From contig NZ_JMHT01000029.1 in the NCBI RefSeq assembly GCF_001905655.1, positions 32,054-96,053 on the forward strand: a stretch of 64,000 nucleotides of DNA, in the 5' to 3' direction. Under the pieces are notes generated by a model. The model had not been told where the DNA came from, did no database searches, and saw only the letters and a program-made list of their open reading frames with translations. Shown piece after piece: positions 45,655-54,980 of this stretch (within the stretch, counting starts at the first letter, position 1; every line of letters begins with the position of its first letter). The stretch comes from Mycobacterium sp. ST-F2. GTDB taxonomy: Bacteria; Actinomycetota; Actinomycetes; Mycobacteriales; Mycobacteriaceae. Position numbers and translations under genes: made by a program.

Positions 45655-46256
45655 GCGTTGTCTCCCACGATGAGTCCGACGACATAGGACAGCCGGTCGG
45701 CGATCTGGTGATAGGTGTAGACGCCGCTGCCGGCGTTGACGAGCGCACCGAAGTACGTCATCTCCAGGGCCGACAGCAGGCGCGGATCGGCGTCGGGGCC
45801 GACGGCCGAGCGGATGCGCTTGTGGATTTCGCCACCGATGCGGTCGCGTACCTTGCGGACCGTCTCGTCGTCGCCGGACAGCAGGGCTGTCGTGCACGCC
45901 GCGGCCACGCCGGGTTCGTCGGCGACCACCAGCGCGAGGCTGCGTAGTGCCTGCTCGACGCGGCTGGCCCTCGGCTGGTTCACGTCGGTGAAGTAGGGCA
46001 CCTGACGAACCATGTCCAGATACACCTCGGCGATGAGGTGGTTCTTGGACGAGAAGTAGGTGTAGGCGGTAGCCGGCGCGACCTTGGCGCGCGCCGCGAC
46101 GGCCCGCACCGTCAGGTCGGCGTAGGACGATTCCCGCAGCATCTCGCGACCGGCAGCCAGAACCTTCTGGAAGGTTTCCTCCTGGCGGCGGTTACGCGGC
46201 TGATCGTCCGCTTCTTGGCCGGTGCTTGTGAGGGCGGCCACTGCATCGCTGGACAC
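45651..46256 (-). CDS. TetR-family repressor of the cyp123-cyp51 and aldA operons
   Basis: A 201-residue TetR protein. The helix-turn-helix is VRAVAARAKVAPATAYTYFSSKNHLIAEVY (about residues 48-77). The GTG start at 46256 lies inside a GGACA-N2-TGTCC palindrome, and a second copy precedes the divergent aldA operon; these are its probable operators. The counterpart is Rv0767c. The ligand is unknown. Confidence 0.92.
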   Translation of the reverse strand: MSSDAVAALTSTGQEADDQPRNRRQEETFQKVLAAGREMLRESSYADLTVRAVAARAKVAPATAYTYFSSKNHLIAEVYLDMVRQVPYFTDVNQPRASRVEQALRSLALVVADEPGVAAACTTALLSGDDETVRKVRDRIGGEIHKRIRSAVGPDADPRLLSALEMTYFGALVNAGSGVYTYHQIADRLSYVVGLIVGDNA

Positions 46257-46262
46257 ATGTCC
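46251..46262. promoter_or_regulatory. TetR operator 1 (GGACACATGTCC)
   Basis: A perfect 12-bp palindrome that overlaps the GTG start of tetR, so the repressor would block its own operon. Confidence 0.72.
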
Positions 46263-46408
46263 AAGTTAGCCGATGGCGCGGTACGGAAGCAAGAAGTGCG
46301 TGAAAAGAGCCTGTTAAACAAGCATTTATGCCGCGGTTTCGGTTGTCGATATCGTCGGACTCTTGCCACTCGGTGGCGCGTGAGGTTATGGTTCGACTGA
46401 ACGTTGTC

Positions 46409-46420
46409 GGACAGTTGTCC
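46409..46420. promoter_or_regulatory. TetR operator 2 (GGACAGTTGTCC)
   Basis: Same GGACA-N2-TGTCC arms as operator 1, 47 bases before the aldA ATG. The shared arms at both ends of the 210-base intergenic region tie the two divergent operons to one repressor. Confidence 0.72.
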
Positions 46421-46466
46421 AGTAAAAATCAGATCGCTGGACGTCGTCCCGAAGGCAGGAGCGCAG

Positions 46467-47936
46467 ATGACCTTGTTGGGTGACGGCGAGAGTCGCCTTC
46501 TCATCGACGGAAAATTGGTGCCGGGTTCGCGAGGCACGTTCCCGACCGTCAATCCCGCGACCGAGGAGGTCCTCGGGGTGGCAGCCGACGCCACGGTCGG
46601 CGACATGGTCGACGCGATCGACTCCGCCCGCCGGGCTTTCGACGAGACCGACTGGTCCACCAACGTGGAGCTCCGTGTGCGGTGTCTGCGGCAGCTACAG
46701 CAGGCCATGCGCGACCACGCCGATGAATTGCGCGAACTGACCATCTCGGAGGTCGGCGCGCCCCGGATGCTCACGGCCGGAGCGCATTTGGACGGCCCGA
46801 TCGAAGACCTCAGCTTCGCCGCCGACACCGCGGAGAGCTACCAGTGGACCACCGACCTGGGACATGCCACGCCGCAAGGGATTCCGACCAACCGGACCAT
46901 CGCCCGGGAAGCCGTCGGGGTCGTCGGGGCCATCACGCCGTGGAACTTCCCGCACCAGATCAACCTGGCCAAGGTCGGCCCGGCACTCGCGGCGGGCAAC
47001 ACCCTGATCCTCAAGCCCGCACCGGACACTCCGTGGGTCGCCGCGGTGCTCGGCGAACTGATCACCCAGCACACCGACTTCCCGGCGGGCACCATCAACA
47101 TCGTCACGTCCCGGGACCACGGCGTCGGCGCACTGCTGTCGAAACACGCTGACGTGGACATGGTTTCGTTCACCGGCTCGACCGCCACCGGCCGCGCCGT
47201 GATGACCGACGCAGCGGAGACCATCAAGAAGGTGTTCCTGGAACTCGGTGGCAAGTCGGCATTCCTGGTACTCGACGACGCCGATGTCGCCGCCGCGTGC
47301 GCGATGGCCGCGTTCACGGCGTCGATGCACGCCGGCCAGGGGTGCGCCATCACCACCCGGCTCGTGGTGCCGCGAGCCCGCTACGACGAGGCCGTCGCGG
47401 CCGCGGCCGGCGCGATGGGCGGCATCAAGCCAGGTGATCCGTCCAGTCCGCGCACCGTCTGCGGCCCCGTGATCTCGGCCCGCCAGCGTGACCGGGTGCA
47501 GGGCTACCTCGACCTCGCCCTGCAGGAGGGTGGGACGTTCGCCTGTGGTGGCGGCCGGCCGGCCGACCGCGACAAGGGCTTCTTCATCGAGCCGACCGTC
47601 ATTGCGGGCCTGGACAATTCGGCGCGTGTCGCGCGCGAGGAGATCTTCGGGCCCGTGCTCACCGTCATCGCCCACGACGGCGACGACGACGCCGTCCGCA
47701 TCGCCAACGACTCGCCGTACGGTCTGTCCGGCACGGTGTTCTCGGCCGACCCGCAGCGGGCAGCCGGCGTCGCGGCGCGGCTGCGGGTCGGCACCGTCAA
47801 CGTCAACGGCGGTGTCTGGTACTCCGCCGACGCACCGTTCGGCGGATACAAGCAGTCCGGCAACGGGCGGGAGATGGGCATCGCCGGGTTCGAGGAATAC
47901 CTGGAGACCAAGTGCATCGCCACGCTGGCCACCTAA
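46467..47936 (+). CDS. aldA: NAD-dependent aldehyde dehydrogenase
   Basis: A 489-residue ALDH, same length as Rv0768. TPWNFPHQINLAKVGPALAAGN is the cofactor cleft, FTGSTATG the Gly motif, ELGGKSAFLVLDDAD the general-base Glu region, and HAGQGCAITTRL holds the catalytic Cys. EEIFGPV and FGGYKQSGNGREMG follow. It is first in the rightward operon aldA-SDR-HIBADH-CMD. A GGCAGGAG site precedes the ATG. Confidence 0.95.
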   Translation: MTLLGDGESRLLIDGKLVPGSRGTFPTVNPATEEVLGVAADATVGDMVDAIDSARRAFDETDWSTNVELRVRCLRQLQQAMRDHADELRELTISEVGAPRMLTAGAHLDGPIEDLSFAADTAESYQWTTDLGHATPQGIPTNRTIAREAVGVVGAITPWNFPHQINLAKVGPALAAGNTLILKPAPDTPWVAAVLGELITQHTDFPAGTINIVTSRDHGVGALLSKHADVDMVSFTGSTATGRAVMTDAAETIKKVFLELGGKSAFLVLDDADVAAACAMAAFTASMHAGQGCAITTRLVVPRARYDEAVAAAAGAMGGIKPGDPSSPRTVCGPVISARQRDRVQGYLDLALQEGGTFACGGGRPADRDKGFFIEPTVIAGLDNSARVAREEIFGPVLTVIAHDGDDDAVRIANDSPYGLSGTVFSADPQRAAGVAARLRVGTVNVNGGVWYSADAPFGGYKQSGNGREMGIAGFEEYLETKCIATLAT

Positions 47937-47987
47937 GCGCCGGCGTCCCAAAACCATTGACTCACAAGAAGTAGACGAGAGGACATC

Positions 47988-48740
47988 ATGAGCAGGTTCG
48001 AGAACAAGGTCGCGATCGTGACCGGCGCGGGCGGGGGCATCGGCCAGGTCTACGCCGAGGCGTTGGCCCGCGAGGGTGCCGCCGTCGTCATCGCCGATAT
48101 CAACGTCGAAGGCGCCGAGAAGGTGGCCGCCGGCATCAAGGCCGACGGCGGCAAGGCGCTGGCCGTGCGGGTCGACGTGTCGAACATCGACTCGGCCAAC
48201 GACATGGCTGCCCAGGCCGTGGCGGAGTTCGGCGGCATCGACTACCTGGTGAACAACGCCGCGATCTTCGGTGGCATGAAGCTCGACGGACTGCTGACCG
48301 TCGACTGGGACTACTACCGCAAGTTCATGAGCGTCAACCTCGACGGGGCGCTGGTGTGTACCCGCGCGGTTTTCCCGCACATGGAAAAGCGGGGCGGCGG
48401 GGCCATCGTCAACCAGTCCTCCACGGCGGCATGGGTTTACGCCAACTTCTACGGTCTGGCCAAGGTCGGCGTCAACGGCCTGACGCAGCAGCTGTCCCGT
48501 GAGCTCGGGTGGCGCAACATCCGGATCAACGCCATCGCGCCGGGACCCATCGACACCGAGGCCAACCGCAGCACCACGCCGCAGGCCATCGTCAAGCAGA
48601 TCGTCCAGACCCTGCCGCTGGCGCGCATGGGTACGCCGGAAGACCTCGCCGGCATGTGCCTGTTCCTGCTGTCCGACGAGGCCAGCTGGATCACCGGGCA
48701 GATCTTCAACGTCGACGGCGGACAGATCATCCGGTCATGA
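47988..48740 (+). CDS. Short-chain dehydrogenase (FabG-like, Rv0769-type)
   Basis: A 250-residue SDR: TGAGGGIG, VNNAAIFGG, Ser in VNQSSTAAW, YGLAKVG (Tyr-x-x-x-Lys), and ITGQIFNVDGGQ at the end. The operon supports oxidation of an alcohol made upstream. It overlaps the following gene by ATGA. Confidence 0.93.
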   Translation: MSRFENKVAIVTGAGGGIGQVYAEALAREGAAVVIADINVEGAEKVAAGIKADGGKALAVRVDVSNIDSANDMAAQAVAEFGGIDYLVNNAAIFGGMKLDGLLTVDWDYYRKFMSVNLDGALVCTRAVFPHMEKRGGGAIVNQSSTAAWVYANFYGLAKVGVNGLTQQLSRELGWRNIRINAIAPGPIDTEANRSTTPQAIVKQIVQTLPLARMGTPEDLAGMCLFLLSDEASWITGQIFNVDGGQIIRS

Positions 48741-49591
48741 GTTCTGATGTGAAACTGGGCTATATCGGCTTGGGCAACCAGGGTGCACCGATGGCCAAGC
48801 GGCTGACCGAATGGCCCGGCGGGCTGGTCGTTTTCGACATGCGCGCCGAGGCCATGGCACCGTTCGCCGAACTCGGTGCCACCCTGGCCGATAGCGTCGC
48901 CGAGGTGGCCAAAGCCGATGTCATCAGCGTGACGGTGCTCAACGACCAACAGGTCCGTGACGTCGTGGCGCAGCTGGCCGAGCATGCCGAACCCGGCACC
49001 GTCATCGCGATCCACTCCACCATCGAACCCACCACCGCGGTCGAACTGGCGGAGCAGTTGCGGCCCAAGGGGATTCACATCGTCGACGCTCCGGTGAGCG
49101 GCGGCGCCCATGCGGCGAGCAAGGGTGAGCTGGCCGTGATGGTCGGCGCCGACGACGAGGCCTACGACAAGGTCAAGCCCGTCTTCAAGCAGTGGGCGTC
49201 GCTGGTGGTGCGCGCCGGCGAGCCGGGCGCGGGCACCAAGATGAAGCTGGCGCGGAACATGCTGACGTTCATCGGTTTTGCCGCGGCATGCGAGGCGCAG
49301 AAGCTGGCCGAGGCGTCGGGCATCGACTTGCAGAAGCTGGGGCGCGTCGTCCGGCACAGTGACGCGCAGTCCGGTGGACCCGGCGCCATCATGGCCCGCG
49401 ACGACACCAAGCCGCTGGCGCCCGACCACTTCCTCTACAACATGTTCGTCCACACCCGCGGGCTGGCGGAGAAGGATCTGTCACTGGCGCTCGGGCTGGG
49501 TTCGGCTGTGGGAGTGGACCTTCCGCTTGCCGAGCTGGCGCTGGCCAACCTCGCCGAGGGTCTCGGTGTACCGCACACGAAGGAGTCATGA
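48737..49591 (+). CDS. 3-hydroxyisobutyrate dehydrogenase-type NAD(P) enzyme (Rv0770-type)
   Basis: A 284-residue beta-hydroxyacid dehydrogenase: LGYIGLGNQGAPMAKRL (NAD motif), VDAPVSGGAHAASKGELA (substrate loop), and GAGTKMKLARNML with the catalytic Lys. It overlaps both neighbours by ATGA. It oxidises a hydroxy acid of the same pathway; the substrate is not known. Confidence 0.92.
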   Translation: MSSDVKLGYIGLGNQGAPMAKRLTEWPGGLVVFDMRAEAMAPFAELGATLADSVAEVAKADVISVTVLNDQQVRDVVAQLAEHAEPGTVIAIHSTIEPTTAVELAEQLRPKGIHIVDAPVSGGAHAASKGELAVMVGADDEAYDKVKPVFKQWASLVVRAGEPGAGTKMKLARNMLTFIGFAAACEAQKLAEASGIDLQKLGRVVRHSDAQSGGPGAIMARDDTKPLAPDHFLYNMFVHTRGLAEKDLSLALGLGSAVGVDLPLAELALANLAEGLGVPHTKES

Positions 49592-50034
49592 TGGACGAGT
49601 TGCGCGCCAAGGGCCTGGCGAAAATGAACGAGGTTTACGGCTGGGAGATGCCCAACATCGAGGGTGACCCCTACTTCGACCTCACCGTGGATCACCTGTT
49701 CGGCACCATCTGGAGCAAGCCCGGGCTGTCCATGCGGGAGAAGCGCCTGATGACGTTCACGTGTGTCACCGCCGTCGGCTCGCAGGACCTCGCCGAAATC
49801 CAGATCAACGCGGCCCTACTCAACGAGGAATTCACCGAGGCCGAGCTCAAGGACATCGGCATCTTCCTGACGCAGTATCTCGGCTTTCCGCTCGGTTCGG
49901 CGTTCAACGGCGCGGTGTCCAAGGTGGTGGCCAGGCGGCGCAAGGCAGCCGAGAAGGGTCTCGCCGAGGACCGCAAGGCCAACGTCAACGCCGCGGTCAA
50001 GATGAACACCGGGAGCGAGCTCGATGACAAGTAG
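49588..50034 (+). CDS. Carboxymuconolactone decarboxylase/AhpD-fold protein (Rv0771-type)
   Basis: A 148-residue all-helical CMD protein. LSMREKRLMTFTCVTAVG is the family helix; the thiol pair of AhpD peroxidases is not present (a single Cys), so it is more like a decarboxylase or structural member. It ends by overlapping the next gene by 11 bases. Confidence 0.88.
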   Translation: MMDELRAKGLAKMNEVYGWEMPNIEGDPYFDLTVDHLFGTIWSKPGLSMREKRLMTFTCVTAVGSQDLAEIQINAALLNEEFTEAELKDIGIFLTQYLGFPLGSAFNGAVSKVVARRRKAAEKGLAEDRKANVNAAVKMNTGSELDDK

Positions 50035-51250
50035 GTACGCCTCGCTGTCGCGTGCTGAGCTCGCGGCGCTGGTGCCGGAACTGCTGCTGATCGGCCAGCT
50101 CATCGACCGCGCCGCAATGGCCTGGTGCATCGTCGAATTCGGCCGTGAGGAGATGCTGCAGGTCGCCATCGAGGAATGGGCCGGGTCCAGCCCGCTCTAC
50201 ACCAAGCGCATGCAGAAGGCGCTGAAATACGAAGGCGTGGACGTCATCACGATCTTCAAGGGCCTGCAGCTCGACATCGGTGCGCCGCCGCAGTTCATGG
50301 ACTTCCGGTACACCGTGCACGACCGCTGGCACGGCGAATTCCACCTCGACCACTGCGGTGCCCTCATGGACGTCGAGCCCATGGGTCCCGACTATGTGCG
50401 CGGCATGTGCCACGACATCGAGGACCCGACGTTCGATGCGACAGCTCTGGCCACCAACCGCCGCTGCCAGGTGCGGCCCATCCACCGGCCGCCGCGCGTC
50501 CCGGCGGACCGGACCCCGGCCTGCGCGTGGACCGTCATCATCGACGAGTCGTACCCCGAGGTCGGCTTCATCCCGCAGCTCGACATCATCGGCGCCACAA
50601 ACGCGTACCGCTGCGAACTCGACGACATCGATCCCGCGGACGAAGGTCAGGCCGACTACTCCGGCCCGCTGGTGAGCGATGTCGACTTCTCAGCCTTCTC
50701 GCACTCGGCGCTGGTGCGCATCGCCGACGAGGTGTGTCTGCAGATGCACCTGCTGGTGCTGTCGTTCGCGCTGGCCGTGCGGGCCCGCTGCAACGGCGAT
50801 GCCGAGAAGGAAAGGTCCATCCGGACCAAATCGCTCATCGGCATCGCCGGGGTCGCGGCAGAGCGCATCCAGAAGGTGTTGGGGTTGTCGGCCGATGCCG
50901 CCGGTGCCCTGCGGGTACTGGAGCTGCATCCGCTGCTCAACCCGGCCGCCTATGTCTCCGTTGATGTTTCGGGCGACGAGGCACACGTGCACCCGTCACC
51001 CGCCCACGAGGACGGTGCCTGGATCACCCTGGTGTCCCCGGAGTCCGAACTGCCGCTGCAGGCCATCGCGACGGCCGTCAACCCGCTGCTGCGGGCCGAG
51101 GTGTCGGGTGACGCCACCGACTGGACCGTCCGGTTCATCGAAACCGACACCCCGGCGAAGGAACTCGGTGAGGTCTCGGTGTGCAAGGTCAGCAGCGGGG
51201 CGTCTTGGGTGTTCGAGGAACGCAAGTCCCTGCCGTTGACGGTGGTGTAG
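50024..51250 (+). CDS. Conserved hypothetical protein of the aldA operon
   Basis: A 408-residue soluble protein, no signal or membrane helix. The motif region RWHGEFHLDHCGALMDVEPMG, then YVRGMCHDIEDPTFD and RCQVRPIHRPPR is Cys/His-rich and vaguely recalls L-2-amino-thiazoline-4-carboxylate hydrolase or zinc-hydrolase folds, but no family is recognised with confidence. The 11-base overlap with the CMD gene places it at the end of the operon. Confidence 0.8.
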   Translation: MTSRYASLSRAELAALVPELLLIGQLIDRAAMAWCIVEFGREEMLQVAIEEWAGSSPLYTKRMQKALKYEGVDVITIFKGLQLDIGAPPQFMDFRYTVHDRWHGEFHLDHCGALMDVEPMGPDYVRGMCHDIEDPTFDATALATNRRCQVRPIHRPPRVPADRTPACAWTVIIDESYPEVGFIPQLDIIGATNAYRCELDDIDPADEGQADYSGPLVSDVDFSAFSHSALVRIADEVCLQMHLLVLSFALAVRARCNGDAEKERSIRTKSLIGIAGVAAERIQKVLGLSADAAGALRVLELHPLLNPAAYVSVDVSGDEAHVHPSPAHEDGAWITLVSPESELPLQAIATAVNPLLRAEVSGDATDWTVRFIETDTPAKELGEVSVCKVSSGASWVFEERKSLPLTVV

Positions 51251-51379
51251 CGCGGGTCGGACGGACGTGTCCCGACGGGGCGCACAGATCGTCCTCCGAG
51301 CGGTTCTGGCGATCTGGTCGCACATTCGAGAACCGTCGTCCCCTTCGAGCGGCTCTCTCCCTCGGCACCTTCCGTCGGG

Positions 51380-51420
51380 AGCCGTCAACTTTCCTTCACC
51401 GTCAGGGAAAGTTGACGGCT
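51380..51420. terminator. Strong bidirectional terminator hairpin
   Basis: A perfect 15-bp stem (AGCCGTCAACTTTCC and its complement) with an 11-base loop. It separates the convergent aldA operon and the leftward secretion-like gene. The rest of the 213-base gap holds nothing recognised. Confidence 0.85.
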
Positions 51421-51463
51421 TCAGATCGGATGTGTCGGGGGTGCCTGCTGCTTTGACCGGCGC

Positions 51464-51955
51464 TCAGAAGTCGTCGAACTCGCTGTCGAGACCCTGAATT
51501 CGCCCGACGACCCCCGACAGGTCCGTGTGCGAGCGCTGGATGATGTCGGCGACGTCGCCGCTGGCCTTGCCGATCGCCGACCACAGTGCGTGGTCGGCGG
51601 CGGCGGTCGGGGTCTTCTTGGCCTCGTCGGCGAGGTCGGTGACCCAGTGCTTGAGCGCGTCGAGTTCACGGCGCCCGCCGTTGACCACGTCCGCGGACCG
51701 CTCGAGTTCGTCGCCCAGGCGCTTGTCGAGGTCGGCCAGCCGGCCGAGAGTCTGGGAGTGCCTGTCGTTGGCTTCGGCGTAGAGATCGGCGGCGGCGCCC
51801 GTCCAGTGCTCTCCGGGGCCCGCGGCTTTCACCTGGTCCTGCAGGCCGCGCAGCTCCGCGCTCTTGTCGAACTCGGTGCGGTCGTGCGGAACGCCCTCGC
51901 CGAAGGTCGCGCGGGCCCGCTCCCACATCAGCAGGAAGGCATCCAGCGGTTCCAC
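51464..51955 (-). CDS. EspA/EspB-like type VII secretion-associated protein
   Basis: A 163-residue helical protein. W51-T52-G53 followed by AAADLYAEANDRH matches the turn of EspA/EspE/EspB N-domains or WXG100 proteins, with long flanking helices. No clear YxxxD is seen. The GTG at 51955 has a GAGGAGG site. It is alone here, next to purD, without ESX genes, so it is an orphan member. Confidence 0.7.
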   Translation of the reverse strand: MEPLDAFLLMWERARATFGEGVPHDRTEFDKSAELRGLQDQVKAAGPGEHWTGAAADLYAEANDRHSQTLGRLADLDKRLGDELERSADVVNGGRRELDALKHWVTDLADEAKKTPTAAADHALWSAIGKASGDVADIIQRSHTDLSGVVGRIQGLDSEFDDF

Positions 51956-52015
51956 CGGTGCGGACCTCCTCGCGTGCGTCGGGCCTGCCCAGTTTAGGAC
52001 GAGCCGACCAGCTAC

Positions 52016-52021
52016 TAGGGT
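52016..52021 (+). promoter_or_regulatory. -10 hexamer of leaderless purD promoter
   Basis: TAGGGT ends six bases before the GTG at 52028. The spacing puts the transcription start on the first base of the codon, so purD mRNA should lack a leader. Confidence 0.7.
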
Positions 52022-52027
52022 GTGGCT

Positions 52028-53296
52028 GTGCGCGTCCTCGTGATCGGCTCCGGTGCCCGTGAACATGCCCTGCTGCTCGCCCTGAGCCGCGACCCCCAGG
52101 TGGACTATCTGGCCGTCGCTCCCGGCAATGCCGGTACCTCCGCCGTCGCCGAGCAGCACGACGTCGACATCACCGCCGCCGACGAGGTGGTCGCGCTGGC
52201 CAAGAAGCTGACCGCCGACCTGGTCGTCATCGGACCCGAGGTGCCGCTGGTGCTCGGTGTGGCCGACGCGCTGCGCGCCGCCGGCATCGCAACCTTCGGT
52301 CCCAGCAAGGACGCCGCCCGCATCGAAGGCTCCAAGGCGTTCGCCAAGGACGTCATGGCCGCCGCCGGCGTCCGCACCGCGACCAGTGAGATCGTCGACA
52401 ACCCCGCCCACCTCGACGCCGCGCTGGACCGCTTCGGCCCGTCCGCCGGCCAGCAGGCCTGGGTCGTGAAAGACGACGGTCTGGCCGCCGGCAAGGGCGT
52501 CGTCGTCTCCGCCGACCGCGAGGCCGCCCGCGCACACGCCGCCGAGCTGCTCGAGTGCGGCCACCCCGTGCTGCTCGAGTCGTTCCTCGACGGGCCCGAA
52601 GTGTCGCTGTTCTGCGTCGTCGACGGCGAGACCGTCGTGCCGTTGCTGCCCGCCCAGGACTTCAAACGCGTCGGTGACAACGACAGCGGACCCAACACCG
52701 GTGGCATGGGCGCCTACACGCCGCTGCCGTGGCTGCCCGCCGCCGTCGTCGACCAGATCGTCGACGAGGTCGTCAAACGCGTTGCCGCCGAACTGGTTCG
52801 GCGCGACAGCTCGTTCTCCGGGCTGCTGTACGCGGGCCTGGCCATCACTTCGAAGGGCCCGGCCGTCGTCGAATTCAACTGCCGCTTCGGCGATCCCGAG
52901 ACGCAGGCTGTGCTGGCGCTGCTCGAGACGCCGCTGGGCGCGCTGCTGAATGCTGCCGCCACCGGCACGCTGGACTCGGTCGGTGCGCTGCAGTGGCAGG
53001 AGGGGTCGGCCGTCACCGTCGTGGTGGCCGCCGAGAACTACCCGGGACGCCCCCGCGTCGGTGACGTGATCACCGGATCCGAAACCGCCGGAGTCCTGCA
53101 CGCGGGCACCACCCGCAAGGCCGACGGCAGCGTCGTCTCCTCCGGCGGCCGGGTGCTGTCGGTGGTCGGCACCGGCGTTGATCTGGCGGCCGCACGGGCC
53201 GACGCCTACCGGATCATCGAGTCGATTCGCCTGCCGGGCAGCCACTTCCGCACCGACATCGGCCTCGCCGCGGCTGAAGGCCGCATCTCGCTCTAG
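52028..53296 (+). CDS. purD: Phosphoribosylamine-glycine ligase PurD
   Basis: A 422-residue ATP-grasp enzyme (same length as M. tuberculosis PurD) that makes glycinamide ribonucleotide in purine synthesis. [13 protein letters not shown] at the N-terminus, [32 protein letters not shown] (ATP), NTGGMGAY and [12 protein letters not shown]. The GTG at 52028 is chosen over one at 52022 because relatives start MRVLVIG and it fits the leaderless promoter. Confidence 0.97.
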   Translation: MRVLVIGSGAREHALLLALSRDPQVDYLAVAPGNAGTSAVAEQHDVDITAADEVVALAKKLTADLVVIGPEVPLVLGVADALRAAGIATFGPSKDAARIEGSKAFAKDVMAAAGVRTATSEIVDNPAHLDAALDRFGPSAGQQAWVVKDDGLAAGKGVVVSADREAARAHAAELLECGHPVLLESFLDGPEVSLFCVVDGETVVPLLPAQDFKRVGDNDSGPNTGGMGAYTPLPWLPAAVVDQIVDEVVKRVAAELVRRDSSFSGLLYAGLAITSKGPAVVEFNCRFGDPETQAVLALLETPLGALLNAAATGTLDSVGALQWQEGSAVTVVVAAENYPGRPRVGDVITGSETAGVLHAGTTRKADGSVVSSGGRVLSVVGTGVDLAAARADAYRIIESIRLPGSHFRTDIGLAAAEGRISL

Positions 53297-53305
53297 TTGG
53301 GATTT

Positions 53306-53344
53306 GTGCACGAAAATCCGCGGTTGCCGCGGAAAATCGTGCAC
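53306..53344. terminator. GTGCACGAAAATCCGCGG hairpin between purD and the convergent esterase
   Basis: 18-base arms with an internal mismatch block (AAA opposite AAA) and a three-base loop. The same element recurs at 57978-58024, again at a convergent junction. Confidence 0.75.
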
Positions 53345-53347
53345 GAA

Positions 53348-54232
53348 TCACTGGACGAGGTGCGGGGCCAGCCAGGAAATCTCGGCCGGGAGTTGTGCGC
53401 TCCAGAACGACCCGTCGTGCCCGCCGGGGGAGAAGCCGCCGGCCGCACCGTTCGGCAGCTGCGCGATGAACTGCTTGGTCGCGGAGTAGAACGGGTCGCT
53501 GTCGCCGCAGTCGATGCGGATCGGGATGCCGGCCAGCCCGGGCAGGCCCCACACCGAATTGGCCGCGTAGTCGCCTGCGCCGTCGAAGGCGCCGGGCGCC
53601 GTCGCACCCGATGACGTCCACAACGCGGGGCTGACGGCGCAGATGGCCGCGGTCCGGGCCGCGCCCAACCGGCCACCCAGCAGCAGTGCGCCGTAGCCGC
53701 CCATCGACCAGCCCAGGAACCCCACCCGCGACGTGTCCAGGCCTTGCGAGGCCAGCATCGGGATCAGCTCGTCGAGCACCATCGCGCCCGCATCCTCGCC
53801 GGACTCCCGCTTGTGCCAGTAGCCGCCACCGCCGTCGACGGCCACCACCGCGAACGGCGGCAGTCCGGCCGCCACGGCCTGCGCGAGTCCCTGTTCGACG
53901 CCGCCGGCCATCACCGTCGCGGCGTCGCTGCCTTTGCCGTGAAGCGCGATCACGGGACGCAGCGGCGCGGTCTGGCCCGGCGGGCGGGCGATGGCCCAGT
54001 TGGTCGAGACGCCGCCGCGGGCCTGCGAGACGAACGAACCGGTGACGTACGTGGGCGCCGGATCGGCGACGGGCGGGGGTGGTGCCAGGGGTACTCCGAC
54101 GCTCGTCATCGTCACCGGCGTCGCGGTGACGGTCGGGCGGTTGAACGTCGACCCCAACGCAAACGCGCCGGCGGCCCCTGCGGCGGCGCCCACTCCGAGA
54201 CGGAGGACGGCGCGTCGGCTCAGCTCTGCCAT
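53348..54232 (-). CDS. Exported esterase/alpha-beta hydrolase (Rv0774c-type, TAT signal)
   Basis: A 294-residue hydrolase. The N-terminus has a twin-arginine-like LSRRAVLRLG then a hydrophobic stretch, so it is folded before export. The catalytic Ser lies in GFLGWSMGGYGALLLG (G-W-S-M-G), the Asp in RIDCGDSDPFY and the His in SPGGHDGSFW. Rv0774c is an iron-stress-induced extracellular esterase. ATGs at 54241 and 54244 are alternative starts. Confidence 0.87.
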   Translation of the reverse strand: MAELSRRAVLRLGVGAAAGAAGAFALGSTFNRPTVTATPVTMTSVGVPLAPPPPVADPAPTYVTGSFVSQARGGVSTNWAIARPPGQTAPLRPVIALHGKGSDAATVMAGGVEQGLAQAVAAGLPPFAVVAVDGGGGYWHKRESGEDAGAMVLDELIPMLASQGLDTSRVGFLGWSMGGYGALLLGGRLGAARTAAICAVSPALWTSSGATAPGAFDGAGDYAANSVWGLPGLAGIPIRIDCGDSDPFYSATKQFIAQLPNGAAGGFSPGGHDGSFWSAQLPAEISWLAPHLVQ

Positions 54233-54340
54233 GGCCGCCATCATGCCATCGGTGCCCGGCCGCAATTCCTGAGTAATGCCTAATGGATTACGTGAAATCG
54301 TGATCGCCGCGTGACCATTCCTGGCAGCATTTACAGCGTG

Positions 54341-54955
54341 ATGACAGCAGTGACCCCGAAGGGGGAGCGGCGACGGTATGCGCTGGTCAGCGCCGCCGCC
54401 GAGCTGCTGTGCGAGGGCGGCTTCGACGCCGTTCGGCACCGCGCCGTGGCGCAGCGAGCCGGGCTACCGCTGGCGTCCACGACGTACTACTTCTCGTCCC
54501 TCGACGACCTCATCGAAAAGGCCGTCGAGCACGTCGGAGAATCCGAATCGCAGCAACTGCGACTGCGGGTCTCGGCGCTGTCGCGGCGCCGCCGGGGCGC
54601 GGACGCGACGGCCGATCTGCTGGTCGACCTGCTGGTCGGCGACGGTAACCGGGCCTCCGACCAGCTGATTTCCCGCTACGAGCGGTACATCGCCTGCGCC
54701 CGGCAGCCCGGGCTGCGTGACGTGCAGCGACGCATCCTCAAGCAGCGTTCCGACGCCGTCGTCGAGGTGGTGGAACGGTCGGGGCGCTCGGTGCGCGCCG
54801 AGCTGCTGACCGCCCTGGTCTGCGCGGTGGACGGCGCCGTCGTGGCCTCGATGGTGAGCGACGGCGACGGTCCGCGGGCGACGGCCCGGGCGACCCTCGT
54901 GGACGTCATCGATGTCCTGGCGCCCTTCGACCAAGAACGCCGCGCCGCCATATAA
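54341..54955 (+). CDS. TetR-family regulator (Rv0775-type)
   Basis: A 204-residue TetR, the same length as Rv0775. The helix-turn-helix is HRAVAQRAGLPLASTTYYFSSLDDLIEKAVEH. The ATG at 54341 is chosen over a GTG at 54311 to match this length. It is divergent from the esterase, its likely target. Confidence 0.88.
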   Translation: MTAVTPKGERRRYALVSAAAELLCEGGFDAVRHRAVAQRAGLPLASTTYYFSSLDDLIEKAVEHVGESESQQLRLRVSALSRRRRGADATADLLVDLLVGDGNRASDQLISRYERYIACARQPGLRDVQRRILKQRSDAVVEVVERSGRSVRAELLTALVCAVDGAVVASMVSDGDGPRATARATLVDVIDVLAPFDQERRAAI

Positions 54956-54966
54956 CTAGGCCGAAG

Positions 54967-54972
54967 TAGGCT
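54967..54972 (+). promoter_or_regulatory. -10 hexamer of leaderless purB promoter
   Basis: TAGGCT ends eight bases before the GTG at 54981, again giving a leaderless mRNA. Confidence 0.65.
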
Positions 54973-54980
54973 TGAGTCCC

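Noticed and set aside
46695..48380. A 561-codon minus-strand frame across aldA and the SDR gene
   Set aside because: It is the antisense of two certain genes and crosses their boundary; composition is Arg/Gly/His-rich without motifs.
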